The notes beneath the pieces are model-generated. The model ran no database searches, had not been told where the DNA came from, and saw only the letters and a list, made by a program, of their open reading frames with translations. A program made the translations under genes and the position numbers. A DNA stretch of 64,000 nt from Moorena producens 3L (GTDB taxonomy: Bacteria; Cyanobacteriota; Cyanobacteriia; Cyanobacteriales; Coleofasciculaceae): the NCBI RefSeq assembly GCF_000211815.1, contig NZ_GL890851.1, positions 12,406 through 76,405 on the forward strand, read 5' to 3'. The first letter of the stretch is position 1. Every line of letters begins with the position of its first letter. Of the stretch, positions 8,818 to 17,877 are shown piece after piece.

Positions 8818-10380
8818 TTGGAAATCATAATTGCTACTATGCCCTTGTGGGTAGCCATAGTAATGCTAGTGGTATTGCAGCGACCAAGCCAACAGGCAGG
8901 ACTTGCTACTTTGATAGCTGCTATCGGATCAACACTACTATTTCCTGTTTTTCGTTTGTTTCCTGGGCAATTACTACTTGCTTTGGTGAAGGGACTTGCG
9001 ACATCATTATCAGTGTTCTACGTGCTATTTCCCAGTTTGCTACTTTACTATCTGCTCAAGTCTGTAGATGGTATGAGCCTTTTAGGACAGGGTATTGCTC
9101 GTTTAGTTCCTGAGCGAGACTTACAGGTGTTGCTGCTAGTAATTGGGTTCGCTCCCTTTGCCGAGTCAGTTAGTGGATTTGGAGTTGGTACCATTTTAGT
9201 CATTCCACTGTTTCTCGCATTAGGTTATAGTTCTGCTCAGTCAGCTATACTGGGTATTTTGGGTCAAATGGCTGTACCTTGGGGAGGGCTAGCCATAGGT
9301 ACAGTTCTTGGAGCGGAAATAACTAATCTAGATCCTAGTATTCTAGGTTCGACTACTGCTCTTTTGACTGCTCCTCTGCCCGTAGTTTACGGACTGGTGG
9401 CACTAGCAGTGAGTGGCGGAAAGAAATCCGTGCAACGCCGATGGCCAGAAGCGATCGCTGCGGGAGTGCTTCTTACCATAGGAGTTTGGGGCTTCAGTTG
9501 GATTCCTGGGGTTGAACTGGCAGGTGTACTTGGCAGCACACTGGTAATGTCATTCTTAGTGGTGTGGGCAAACCGAAAACTATTTCATAAACTATTTCAT
9601 AAACTATTTCATAAGGCAAAACGAAAAAGAACAGTAAATCTAGTCAACAGTGCCCGTAATAGTTCCGAAAAAACGGCTCATGATTCGGCTGAGCATGGTA
9701 TTACTAAAGTATCCCTCGGGCAGGTAATAGCTCCCTACGGGATTCTGACAGCAATTCTGCTGATTTCTCGCTTAGTTGTTCCTCTAAAAATTTGGCTGAA
9801 GAGTCATTTTGTGATATCAATAGCTGCCATCAATCTAAATCTACCCCTGCTTTACAACCCAGGCTTTTATTTACTTTTGACAGCTTTGGCTACAGTCACA
9901 ATTTTGGGAACAGTCGTACACAAACTGCGAGTGATAACAAGGCAAGCTTGGCAACAATTTATCCCTGGAGCCATCGCACTCGCCTGTTTTCTAGCAGCCT
10001 CTCAAGTTATGCAAGCCAGTGGCATGATAGCTAGTCTAGGCATGGCCGCAGCAACACTTGGTGACAAGTATATATGGGTTGCACCTTGGTTAGCTGCTCT
10101 AGGAGGCTGGATTACTGGTTCAAATACTGCGAGTAATGCCCTACTTTCCCAATTACAACAAGAGGTAAGCATTCAGTCTGGCTTACCACTACAGTGGCTG
10201 ATGGGAGCTCAGAATGGAGCTAGCGCCCACGCCACGATGATTTCACCTGCTCGTGCTATTATTGCTGCCACTGCTGTTGGGTGGTCTGGAGCTGAAGTCT
10301 TCTTGCTCCGGCAGATGGGACTAGTAGTTCTAGGAGCAGTGGCAGTTATTATGTCACTTCTGGTTTTGGCTGTACCATAA
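8818..10380 (+). CDS. L-lactate permease family transporter
   Basis: The roughly 520-residue polytopic membrane protein matches the lactate/glycolate permease (LctP/LldP) family, which imports hydroxy-acids with protons. More than ten hydrophobic segments are visible. Family blocks FAPFAESVSGFGVGTILVIP (about residue 115) and NGASAHATMISPARAI (about residue 473) are conserved. The start is uncertain. AGGAG at 8804-8808 precedes a TTG at 8818 in frame, while an ATG at 8813 is out of frame and closes after five codons. A TTG at 8794 is also in frame. An in-frame 12-bp triplication encodes KLFH three times (9577-9612) in a charged cytoplasmic loop. The substrate is not proven by sequence. Confidence 0.85.
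   Translation: MEIIIATMPLWVAIVMLVVLQRPSQQAGLATLIAAIGSTLLFPVFRLFPGQLLLALVKGLATSLSVFYVLFPSLLLYYLLKSVDGMSLLGQGIARLVPERDLQVLLLVIGFAPFAESVSGFGVGTILVIPLFLALGYSSAQSAILGILGQMAVPWGGLAIGTVLGAEITNLDPSILGSTTALLTAPLPVVYGLVALAVSGGKKSVQRRWPEAIAAGVLLTIGVWGFSWIPGVELAGVLGSTLVMSFLVVWANRKLFHKLFHKLFHKAKRKRTVNLVNSARNSSEKTAHDSAEHGITKVSLGQVIAPYGILTAILLISRLVVPLKIWLKSHFVISIAAINLNLPLLYNPGFYLLLTALATVTILGTVVHKLRVITRQAWQQFIPGAIALACFLAASQVMQASGMIASLGMAAATLGDKYIWVAPWLAALGGWITGSNTASNALLSQLQQEVSIQSGLPLQWLMGAQNGASAHATMISPARAIIAATAVGWSGAEVFLLRQMGLVVLGAVAVIMSLLVLAVP
9577..9612 (+). repeat. In-frame 12-bp tandem triplication in the permease gene
   Basis: AAACTATTTCAT occurs three times head to tail and adds KLFHKLFHKLFH to a loop between membrane segments. 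The unit is a multiple of three, so copy changes do not break the reading frame. Confidence 0.9.
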
Positions 10381-10596
10381 AATCTCTATTTTTAGATAGA
10401 GTAAGTATCAAATAAATAACTGAACATAAATTATGTTAAATTTATGTTCTCTTGGTTAATAAACTTAAAGTTGCTCAAACCCTTTCTGTTCCAAGATACC
10501 CGATCCCTGCTCCGAAGTTCCCTGCTCTGAACAGTCAACTTGAATTATGTCTGGCTACCGAGTATGATATGTAAATCCTAGAGATGGTTGAGCGAA

Positions 10597-10968
10597 ATGA
10601 CCCAGCTGAAATGCCCTAAATGTCAAGGAACCTTAGAAGCAGTTGTGTATTCAACGATTCCTGTAGACCGCTGCACCAGTTGTCAAGGGATCTGGTTTGA
10701 TTCCATGGAAGCTCAAATGTTGAAGGAGATAAAAGGTTCCGAGATTATAGATACAGGTGACCCGAAAACAGGGAGTAACTTTAATAAAATTAGAGATATC
10801 AATTGCCCGAAATGCCAGACAAAACTGACCAAAATGGTTGATATAAAACAGACTCATATTCGGTATGAAAAATGCCCGGTATGCTATGGTCTCTGGTTTG
10901 ATGCTGGTGAATTTAAGGATTATAAGGAAGAGGTAATAGCAGACTTTTTTAAGGATATCTTTAGCTAA
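10597..10968 (+). CDS. TFIIB-type zinc-ribbon protein
   Basis: The 123-residue protein consists of two similar zinc-ribbon modules. The first has CPKC near residue 6 and CTSCQGIWFD near residue 27; the second has CPKC near residue 75 and CPVCYGLWFD near residue 98. This CPxC...CxxCxGxWFD layout is the zf-TFIIB family, small proteins of unknown role that are common in cyanobacteria. The ATG at 10597 is preferred because it puts the first cysteine pair at the very N-terminus; a TTG nine bases earlier is possible. It stands alone, 216 bp after the permease. Confidence 0.8.
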   Translation: MTQLKCPKCQGTLEAVVYSTIPVDRCTSCQGIWFDSMEAQMLKEIKGSEIIDTGDPKTGSNFNKIRDINCPKCQTKLTKMVDIKQTHIRYEKCPVCYGLWFDAGEFKDYKEEVIADFFKDIFS

Positions 10969-11003
10969 TTAATAGGCTAATTAATAGGCTAATTAATAGG
11001 CTA
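10966..11003 (+). repeat. 12-bp tandem repeat
   Basis: CTAATTAATAGG occurs three times in a row, beginning over the TAA stop of the zinc-ribbon gene. The next 240 bp hold no gene I can support. Confidence 0.85.
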
Positions 11004-11248
11004 AGTAGCAATTTTTAATGTCAATTAATTTGCTGCCACTGGGAAAACCTATGGGAAAAGGTAGTAGCTTGACCAGGATGCTAATTTCCCTGATCAAGCA
11101 GGTTCAAAATACTCAAGTCGGAAATGATCAGGTCTATTCGGCTGGTTTAGGTAAAGTGATGATAAATTCACTATATGCTCCCACTTCAGTTTCCAGCTTC
11201 AAGGTTCCTCCCTGACTGCCTGACACATCTGTGTGAAAACCAAACAGA

Positions 11249-11475
11249 TCAGGTTCTACACTTTAAAGACCGAATACGGGAAAACCAAATCTGGTCGTAG
11301 TAATCATCCTCAGCTTTATGGCATGCAAAGCACGGTTGCGGATCTTTAGGTAACAACGGTACTGGCCCGACTGAGTTGCCTACCTTTATTGACTACTCCT
11401 TTGAGCCAGCGCAGACCAATTTTGAGATAGCTTAGACCTCGTTTCCAATGGGGATCTACCTGCCTCCTTCTGCCT
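11249..11475 (-). pseudogene. IS4-like transposase C-terminal remnant
   Basis: Reading the minus strand gives WKRGLSYLKIGLRWLKGVV, then after a frame change PLLPKDPQPCFACHK, then AEDDYYDQIWFSRIRSLKC and a stop at 11249. This resembles the C-terminal end of cyanobacterial IS4-group transposases. At least one frameshift lies near 11360. The N-terminal part is absent; the upstream flank runs into a receiver-domain remnant. The family assignment is from remembered motif similarity. Confidence 0.5.
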
Positions 11476-11483
11476 TGAAGTTG

Positions 11484-11740
11484 AACAGCCGAAGACGCAA
11501 TCACTACTTTTGAGTGCAATTGGGGGGATTGTCATAACTGTCGGATCATCTCAAAGCCATCCATCTGTGGCATCAACAAGTCAGTGATAATCAGGTCTGG
11601 TGAAAATGCTGTGGCTTCGTCTAAAGCCTCTTGACCACTGCTAGCTTCGATCAGTTCAAATCCCAGGGGAGCCAGCAGATTGACAATCACCCAGCGATTT
11701 TCCTGTTTATCATCCACCACCAGAATGCAATACCAAGTAG
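11484..11740 (-). pseudogene. Response-regulator receiver domain remnant
   Basis: The minus strand reads YCILVVDDKQENRWVIVNLL, then a receiver-type phosphoacceptor block DLIITDLLMPQMDG, then MIRQL and a TGA. Beyond the stop the same frame continues QSPQLHSKVVIASSA, as expected for a receiver domain, so the TGA is a true interruption. No start codon or kinase portion is left. It is probably the tail of a former hybrid sensor kinase. The following 250 bp (11740-11991) show nothing recognisable. Confidence 0.7.
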
Positions 11741-11991
11741 GGTTCTAGTGCCAGATTCGATTGACTCAGTGATGGGATAGCCTGGAGCTGTAATCATTAT
11801 GGGTTAGAATCATTGAACAACATGGACTTCTGTGAGGCCAGTTACATATAGAGTTCCCGGCTAGTCCGACCCAAATAACGGCTTTGTACTTGTAGGGGGA
11901 TGATTTATGGAGATCGGTAAGAGACGGGAAGTGGGGGAAGATACTGCAAGAAGGGGAAGTAAGCGGTGAGGTATCTAATCTGAATTAGCAC

Positions 11992-12255
11992 GTAAGCATT
12001 CAGCTATCAGCTATCAGCTATTAGCTTGCATAGGTAAGCCTTCGTTTAATCTCTGTTAGGTCAGCTGTTCGGGTAGCGTGGCCACAAGCCAAGGGCTTTT
12101 ACCCAGACTTTCAATTATCATTAATCTCGAATTATTAAATTCTCCCGTTTGTGCATTGCGCATAGGCGCACGCTACGCGAACGGCGCACGCTATGGGAAC
12201 GAGGTTTGTTTTAAGCTGACAGCTGACAGCTGACAGCTGACGGCTGTCAGCTTAC
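11992..12255. repeat. Family E element, copy 2
   Basis: It begins GTAAGCATTCAGC, continues with AGCTATC heptamers, and ends with AGCTGAC heptamers and GCTGTCAGCTTAC, a 10-of-13 inverted match to the start. The interior holds TTTAATCTCTGTTAGGTCAG (near 12046), also found in copy 3, plus two copies of the GTTCGCG-type palindrome. The remaining 158 bp to the next gene show no feature. Confidence 0.65.
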
Positions 12256-12413
12256 ATTAGCACTAGGAATTAGCACTATTAATGCTACAAATGATTTCTT
12301 TGATTGAATCCCTAAGGGGGCAGGGGTGCTCAAGAGCAAGGGAGAGGACTTTGAAGTTTTTCCCCCTTACTCAAAAATAGATAAAAAATAGACAATTTAA
12401 GTGGCCAACATCG

Positions 12414-12893
12414 TCAATTAATCCGTATCCACTGGGAAAATGTAGCCCCTTGACCACAATAGTTATTTTCCTCATCAATGAGATTCCAGACGATAAAATC
12501 TGAAATCTGGAACCGTTTACCAGTGCTAGAAATGCGGACACCTTGATAGTTGCTAATATAGCCCTGGGTTGTGACTTGGTTAAGCAAGCGTAAGCGCTCC
12601 TCCCTTTCCATTGGCTCAGCTGAATATCTCGAAGGCATCTGAGTCAATTGGTTCCAATCCATTTCCCACAATTCTAAACCTTTCCGATTGCCATAGTTTA
12701 GAATGGGGTCTGATTCAGTGTTGTGAGAGTAGACGACAAAGGGAGCTTCAAATAGTGCCTGTGCAATTTCCATAGGTGAGCCACTGGTATCGATTAGAGA
12801 ACGCCCTGTCCAATGATGAAAGCTATGGATTAGACGTTGGCTCTGGCGAATTACGGCGTCTTGTTGCCAAGGAAATTGGAGCTCAGTGTTCAT
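12414..12893 (-). CDS. MEKHLA domain-containing protein
   Basis: The 159-residue protein looks like a stand-alone MEKHLA domain, a PAS-like fold named from the C-terminal domain of plant HD-ZIP III factors and common in cyanobacteria. Family-type segments include LFEAPFVVYSHNTESDPILN near residue 48, YGNRKGLELWEMDW near residue 67 and SAEPMEREERLRLL near residue 90. There is no signal peptide, membrane segment or effector domain. Its function is unknown; a sensory role is suggested by the fold. It lies 87 bp upstream of the large CHAT gene start-to-stop interval on the same strand side but is not obviously co-transcribed. Confidence 0.7.
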   Translation of the reverse strand: MNTELQFPWQQDAVIRQSQRLIHSFHHWTGRSLIDTSGSPMEIAQALFEAPFVVYSHNTESDPILNYGNRKGLELWEMDWNQLTQMPSRYSAEPMEREERLRLLNQVTTQGYISNYQGVRISSTGKRFQISDFIVWNLIDEENNYCGQGATFSQWIRIN

Positions 12894-12980
12894 CGGTTTA
12901 TTATTCTGTACAGATTTATCACCCTTAGGGAACTATAGTAATCCAAAACTCTGTGATTCTGAACTCCTGCAACTCCTTGA

Positions 12981-15900
12981 TTACTCGGCTTCCCCAATCA
13001 GAGTAAAAGCCGCCCATTCCACTGGATTTGGGTACTGTTTAAGAGTCGTAAGCATGGCTTGACGTAGAGCAACTGCTTTGTCAGGTGTTTGTTGTAGCTG
13101 GCGATAGAATTCAATCATCAGGTCAGCTGTGGAGTCATCAGGTACTTTCCAGAGGGAAACAACCACACTGGGTACACCAGCAGCCACTAAAGAACGGGAT
13201 AATCCAATCACGCCATCACTGGTAACTCGACCTCTACCAGTGTTGCAAGCGCTTAAAACTACTAACTCAGCACTAAGCTTGAGGTCGAGTATTTCACTAG
13301 CACTGAGAAAACCTTTATCTGTTTTAGTCGGAGCAAGGGCGATCGCTCCTGGTAAACCTAATCCCTGGAAGTCATTCAGTAAGCCGTGAGTAGCTAGATG
13401 TATGATCTTTGCCTTTGACATTTGCTCAACAACTGATTTCTTGGTGGCTTGATTGCCAATCAGGGCTTGAGTATTGAACATCTCAGCGATCGCTAGCGCT
13501 TCTGTTTCTGTTCCAGGAAGAGGGGGCAAACCTTGAGGCATCGTGGGATTACCAATTACTAGCATCTCTTCTCCAGAAACTAGTTGCCGTTGCTGGTTAG
13601 TTAAATCCAGCACCTGAATCGAGGGAGCAGTGAGCATAGTATGTTTTTCGATCAGGTATTGACCAGAAGCGTCTTGTAGTGCTGGGAAAGGTACTAGAAA
13701 CAAGGATTCGTGGGGAATAAAGGTTACACGAGCTTCGGGATTTGTAGGTAAGAGTTCGGCAATTGGTTCAATGAGCAGTTGATGCAGTTGTTTTAATTGT
13801 TCAGTTTGACCAGCTCTCTCTGTTTTAGTCAATCTTTCTCTGGGAACTAAATCAACTAGGGATGGGCTTCTTCTGAAAAAAATTGATTTACGAGTGATAA
13901 CAACCAATTCTTTCAGAGATGTATCTAGATTAGTTAAATCAACCTGACGAAAAGCGATTTTACCTCTAGGGTTAATTACCCAAATGTAAAGCTCTTTGTC
14001 TTCAAGTTGGCGCACACCTTCGGCTTCGACGACTTCTTTGATAAGAGAGTATAAAACTATTGTCGAGTTTTGTTCTTCAGTAATTTTTTTTATTTGTTTG
14101 ATATTCGGAGGGGCAATCGGTTTATTAGTTTTGAGGTTTGATTCAGACTCTGATAAACCTCTCGCTAATAGTTCAACAAAGGCTCTTGCTCGTCCTCTTT
14201 CAGTAATTTCTAGGGCTTGATTGAATTGTTTTCGATCTACTAAATACTCTTGTAAAGCGCTATAAGTTGTTTGATGAGTTTCAAAAATGGATACTCTCTC
14301 AAGGTCATTGCTGCCTAAGTTTGACCGCAAAGACTCCCAAATTTCAATGGCAGCAAATAGAGCCTCATTTGCTTCTTTAGGATTTCCGGCTTTGTAGAGA
14401 GCATCACCTAAGTTGCTTAAAGCTCGTCCCTTGGCGTGGCGATCACCTAGTTGCTTGGCAATTTTTAAACTCTGGCGTTGGTAGTTTACTGCTTGGTTGT
14501 AGTCTTCTAGAGCATAGTAAATTATTCCCAAATTTTCTAGGGCTACTAACTGTCCATAGTTATCTTGCAATTTTTGTGCGATCGCTAAACTCTGCTGAGA
14601 GTATTCAATTGCTTGGTTATAGTCGGTCAGGGTATAGTACACCAAGCTCAAATTAGATAATGCTCTTGCCTTTCCAGGTAGGTGATCGGATGTTTTAGCG
14701 ATCGCTAAACTTTTTTCTTTGTATTCAAGTGCTTTGGTATATTCCTTCTTAGCGTAGTAAGCTAATCCGATATTGCTTACTATATTCCTTTCCATCTCAG
14801 ACTCATCGGTTGAGTTTACTAGTTCTAGACCCTGTTTATAGTATTCAATAGCTTTGTCATAGTTTCCTATTGCACCATAAGCTGCTCCTAAACCACTTAA
14901 AGCTTGCGGTTTTCTTCTTAAGTTTGGGTCTGATTGGGCAAGAGTAAAATGCTGTTTATGATAGTCTAGAGCTTTGCCATAATCTCCCAAAATATAGTAA
15001 GTTACTCCGAGGTTATGTAGAGCTTTTGATTCTCGCAAGTTATCACCAATTTTTCGTGCAAATTCTAAATTTTTATGATAGCATTCAGCAGCTTTAGTGT
15101 AATCTTTTGCACCAACTTGTCTAGAAAATCCTTGAGGATTTATGAGCAATTGTTCTTCTGCCAGACACTCTGTAATTTCCAGTACCAGGATTGTCAGTCG
15201 TTCTAGTCCAATTGCTTGAGTCTTGTTTAACCTCTTGCTCTGATTGACCGCCAAATCTGATCGATTAACCTGGCTTGGCAAGGCAGAGTTTTGATTGTCT
15301 GACCTTCCTGATGGTGTTGTTGGGGAAGGATTTGAAGGATTTACAGGATTTACAGGTCCAAGAATTTCTCTTCTTGGAGATTCAGGTGGTAGTAGTGCTT
15401 GATTCTCTAACTGTGGTTGTGGTGGTAGGGAAGAATTTGAAAGATTTACAGGATTTACAGGTCCAAGAATTACTGTTGTTGGAGGTTGTGGTGGTCGTAG
15501 TGGTGGAAAATCTGACTGTAGTTGTGGTGGTAGCGGTGGTAATGGCTTTGGGTCGATGACTGAAGGAGGTTCAATCATGGGTGGATCTAGATCTAAAAAA
15601 GGTGGAGGTTCAGGTGCTGGTGAGACTTGAGATTCTGAACTTTGTATAGTATAATTCTGGTTTCTGAAATCTAGAATGGAAATAATAGTAGAAGTAGCAG
15701 TAACATTTCCTTTACTGATGTCACTACCAGCAACAAGAGTAACGTTGCCACTGTCACCATTACCACTAGCAGCATTTATATCACCAGCATTAATAGTTCC
15801 CTCGGTAGCGAATAATTGAACCTCTCCTCCTTTACCTTTCACAGAGGAAGAATCAACTACGCCAGCACTAGTATCAATACTTCCTCTATCGCTAACGGCA

Positions 15901-17066
15901 GTAATATCACCACCATCACCATTATTACTGGAAGCCTTGAGACTCCCGGTAGTGATATTACCTTCTGCTTTCAGGTCAATATTTCCACTATCACCACTTA
16001 CCGCCGTTGAATCCAGTGTGCCACTACTAGTATCAATCTCTCCTTCTCTACTATTGAGGAAAATTCTTCCACCATCGGAAGTAATTGATGCTGTCCGAAT
16101 ATTACCGTCTGCTTCAATAACTACTTGCTTACCAGCGCTGATATCCTGGACCACCACATCACCATCTTCCACCTGGATACCAGAACCTATCAGTTGTACT
16201 GTACCCTCACGATTTACCTCAATTCCTGTAGCATCACCGCCGCCAACTGTCAGCAGTTCCGGTAGGGAAAGGGGAGTGAAGGGAACAGTGGCAGAGGGGG
16301 AAACTTCTAAACTGAGAATATTACCTGGCTGGGAAATACGGAGTAAATTTTCTCCAGGCACAGCCTCAATAGTAACTTGACCACCAGATGCAGTAAGAGT
16401 GCCATTACTGATCACAGTACCACCTACTAAGGTTAAATTCTGCCCCTCTTTAACTGCTAAATCAGCTAAATTGATGATCCCACCTGGTTGGGAGACAGCA
16501 AAATCAAAAGTATTGGGCTTGCCTACCAAAGAAGCATAGTCATTGCTACCAATAGCGTTAAACCAGCCGCCATCAAAACCAATACCAGTAGCGGTGGTGG
16601 CGGTAAAAGAAGCAGGTAGATCGATGCTGGCACCAGGACCAAAGACAATCCCGGCGGGGTTGATCAGGAATAAATTTGAATTACCCCCTGTAACCTGGAT
16701 TAAGCCATTAATGACAGAAGCATCACCACCAGTGACTCGCCCTAGGATATTTTGGATATTAGGATTAGAGAGAAAGATGGCAATCTGACCTTCACTCAGA
16801 CCAAATTTCTGGAAGCTGTGAAACAGATTCGCACCATCTCCCGACAGCTTACCGCCATCAATGTTGAATTGGTTACCCTCAGGGTTGACAACAGTACCAG
16901 TACCATCGTTGGCTTCAACTATCGGTTGCGCCTGCACAGGGGTTGGCAACGGGGAACAGGTCAAATAGGTTGAAGAACAAACAAGCAGGAAAAACTTACT
17001 TGCTGCCCATCTTCCCTTACCAATGATCTGGCTCAACCGGTGAAGACAGCTCAATGTTAGTCTCAT
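12981..17066 (-). CDS. Two-partner-secretion-type haemagglutinin / TPR / CHAT protease fusion
   Basis: This 1361-residue protein has three parts. Residues 1-47 look like a signal peptide, followed to about 300 by a filamentous-haemagglutinin-like two-partner secretion domain (NPNIQNILGRVTGGDASVIN, NPAGIVFGPGASIDL). Residues 300-480 carry Gly/Asp/Ser-rich beta-helix-like repeats, then a proline-rich linker to about 600 with ILGPVNPVN twice. From about 640 to 960 there are roughly eight TPR units. The C-terminus is a CHAT caspase-like domain with the catalytic pair H1227 (LATHGLL) and C1274 (SACNTGRG). The secretion domain predicts export through an outer-membrane TpsB pore, but none is encoded nearby. 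The protease is intact as far as motifs show. The function is unknown. Confidence 0.85.
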   Translation of the reverse strand: MRLTLSCLHRLSQIIGKGRWAASKFFLLVCSSTYLTCSPLPTPVQAQPIVEANDGTGTVVNPEGNQFNIDGGKLSGDGANLFHSFQKFGLSEGQIAIFLSNPNIQNILGRVTGGDASVINGLIQVTGGNSNLFLINPAGIVFGPGASIDLPASFTATTATGIGFDGGWFNAIGSNDYASLVGKPNTFDFAVSQPGGIINLADLAVKEGQNLTLVGGTVISNGTLTASGGQVTIEAVPGENLLRISQPGNILSLEVSPSATVPFTPLSLPELLTVGGGDATGIEVNREGTVQLIGSGIQVEDGDVVVQDISAGKQVVIEADGNIRTASITSDGGRIFLNSREGEIDTSSGTLDSTAVSGDSGNIDLKAEGNITTGSLKASSNNGDGGDITAVSDRGSIDTSAGVVDSSSVKGKGGEVQLFATEGTINAGDINAASGNGDSGNVTLVAGSDISKGNVTATSTIISILDFRNQNYTIQSSESQVSPAPEPPPFLDLDPPMIEPPSVIDPKPLPPLPPQLQSDFPPLRPPQPPTTVILGPVNPVNLSNSSLPPQPQLENQALLPPESPRREILGPVNPVNPSNPSPTTPSGRSDNQNSALPSQVNRSDLAVNQSKRLNKTQAIGLERLTILVLEITECLAEEQLLINPQGFSRQVGAKDYTKAAECYHKNLEFARKIGDNLRESKALHNLGVTYYILGDYGKALDYHKQHFTLAQSDPNLRRKPQALSGLGAAYGAIGNYDKAIEYYKQGLELVNSTDESEMERNIVSNIGLAYYAKKEYTKALEYKEKSLAIAKTSDHLPGKARALSNLSLVYYTLTDYNQAIEYSQQSLAIAQKLQDNYGQLVALENLGIIYYALEDYNQAVNYQRQSLKIAKQLGDRHAKGRALSNLGDALYKAGNPKEANEALFAAIEIWESLRSNLGSNDLERVSIFETHQTTYSALQEYLVDRKQFNQALEITERGRARAFVELLARGLSESESNLKTNKPIAPPNIKQIKKITEEQNSTIVLYSLIKEVVEAEGVRQLEDKELYIWVINPRGKIAFRQVDLTNLDTSLKELVVITRKSIFFRRSPSLVDLVPRERLTKTERAGQTEQLKQLHQLLIEPIAELLPTNPEARVTFIPHESLFLVPFPALQDASGQYLIEKHTMLTAPSIQVLDLTNQQRQLVSGEEMLVIGNPTMPQGLPPLPGTETEALAIAEMFNTQALIGNQATKKSVVEQMSKAKIIHLATHGLLNDFQGLGLPGAIALAPTKTDKGFLSASEILDLKLSAELVVLSACNTGRGRVTSDGVIGLSRSLVAAGVPSVVVSLWKVPDDSTADLMIEFYRQLQQTPDKAVALRQAMLTTLKQYPNPVEWAAFTLIGEAE

Positions 17067-17329
17067 CAGTGATAGAATTCCTATGGAATCTGGTTCGAAT
17101 ACCCCCTTTTCTTTAAAGTAGACCTAGATTGAACAGGGGGCGACTAGAGCCGATTTGGTATCAAAGCTCTAAGTTCTAGCTCACGGTAGTAGCAATAGTA
17201 GATGTATCTCACTTTTATGTATGGAAATATAGCGATCGCCAGTAGTGTTACGACACAGCATCTTTGAGAATAGACTCGATTTTGAGAATAGACTCGATAG
17301 CCTGTGGCGAGCAAGGGCAGTGATATCAG

Positions 17330-17770
17330 CCCTGGCGAATGAGGACTTTTGAGCCCAGCCGAACACTTCGGGGGTTCGGTTTTGGTCGGGAGCATCAGGG
17401 GGCAGGTACCACAGCGGACAGCCAGCAGCCTCAATCAAGTTGACTATGGGTCCGGGATGATGGCAGGTGGCGTGATCGAGAATTAGATCATGTCCGGATA
17501 ATTACCCTGAATAAAAATCTGCCCCATTTCCCCATCTCCCCATCAATCTTCTTGATTATAGCTATTCAAGCGGACTTGACCTTACCACCTGTCCTGGTTT
17601 AAGCACCGGAATTAAGGCAGTTTCTCGCCAGGTTTCAAACACCACACGGTGACAAGTCCTTCCACAGTCAAGGCTGCTATCAGGTGTTGTTGGCACTAAG
17701 CAGCAATCAGATTGACGCGCCCCGCTCTGCTTCCGTCACTTTAGTGCTTCAAACTGCTGGCCTTGCTCAC
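17330..17770 (-). pseudogene. IS630-family transposase remnant
   Basis: The minus strand contains VVFETWRETALIPVLKPGQV, then HDLILDHATCHHPGP, then IEAAGCPLWYLPPDAPDQN, in the order of the DDE catalytic part of IS630 transposases. These pieces lie in different frames, separated by frameshifts and a 70-bp AT-rich insertion with short repeats. The usual YSPDLNPIE is decayed to DAPDQNRTPE. Neither end of the element is recognisable. The adjacent 17067-17330, upstream of the CHAT gene, shows a duplicated TTTGAGAATAGACTCGAT and no gene. Confidence 0.65.
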
Positions 17771-17877
17771 ACCAGCTGTAGCCGTAATCATCCTGTTTGT
17801 CCATCCCCAATTTATGCACTTACACTAGTTGGGACTCTCGAATATACTCTACTGCTTCATTTACGAGGGAGCCAAAG

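Noticed and set aside
11018..11215. 65-codon open frame after the zinc-ribbon gene
   Set aside because: No recognisable content or ribosome site, and it lies in a decayed transposon region.
15275..15559. Valine-rich open frame
   Set aside because: Antisense of the proline-rich linker of the CHAT protein; its composition is a shadow of that linker.
12981..17066. Defence island built around the CHAT protease
   Set aside because: The CHAT gene has no gasdermin, TIR, nuclease or CRISPR partner beside it, and its N-terminus predicts export.
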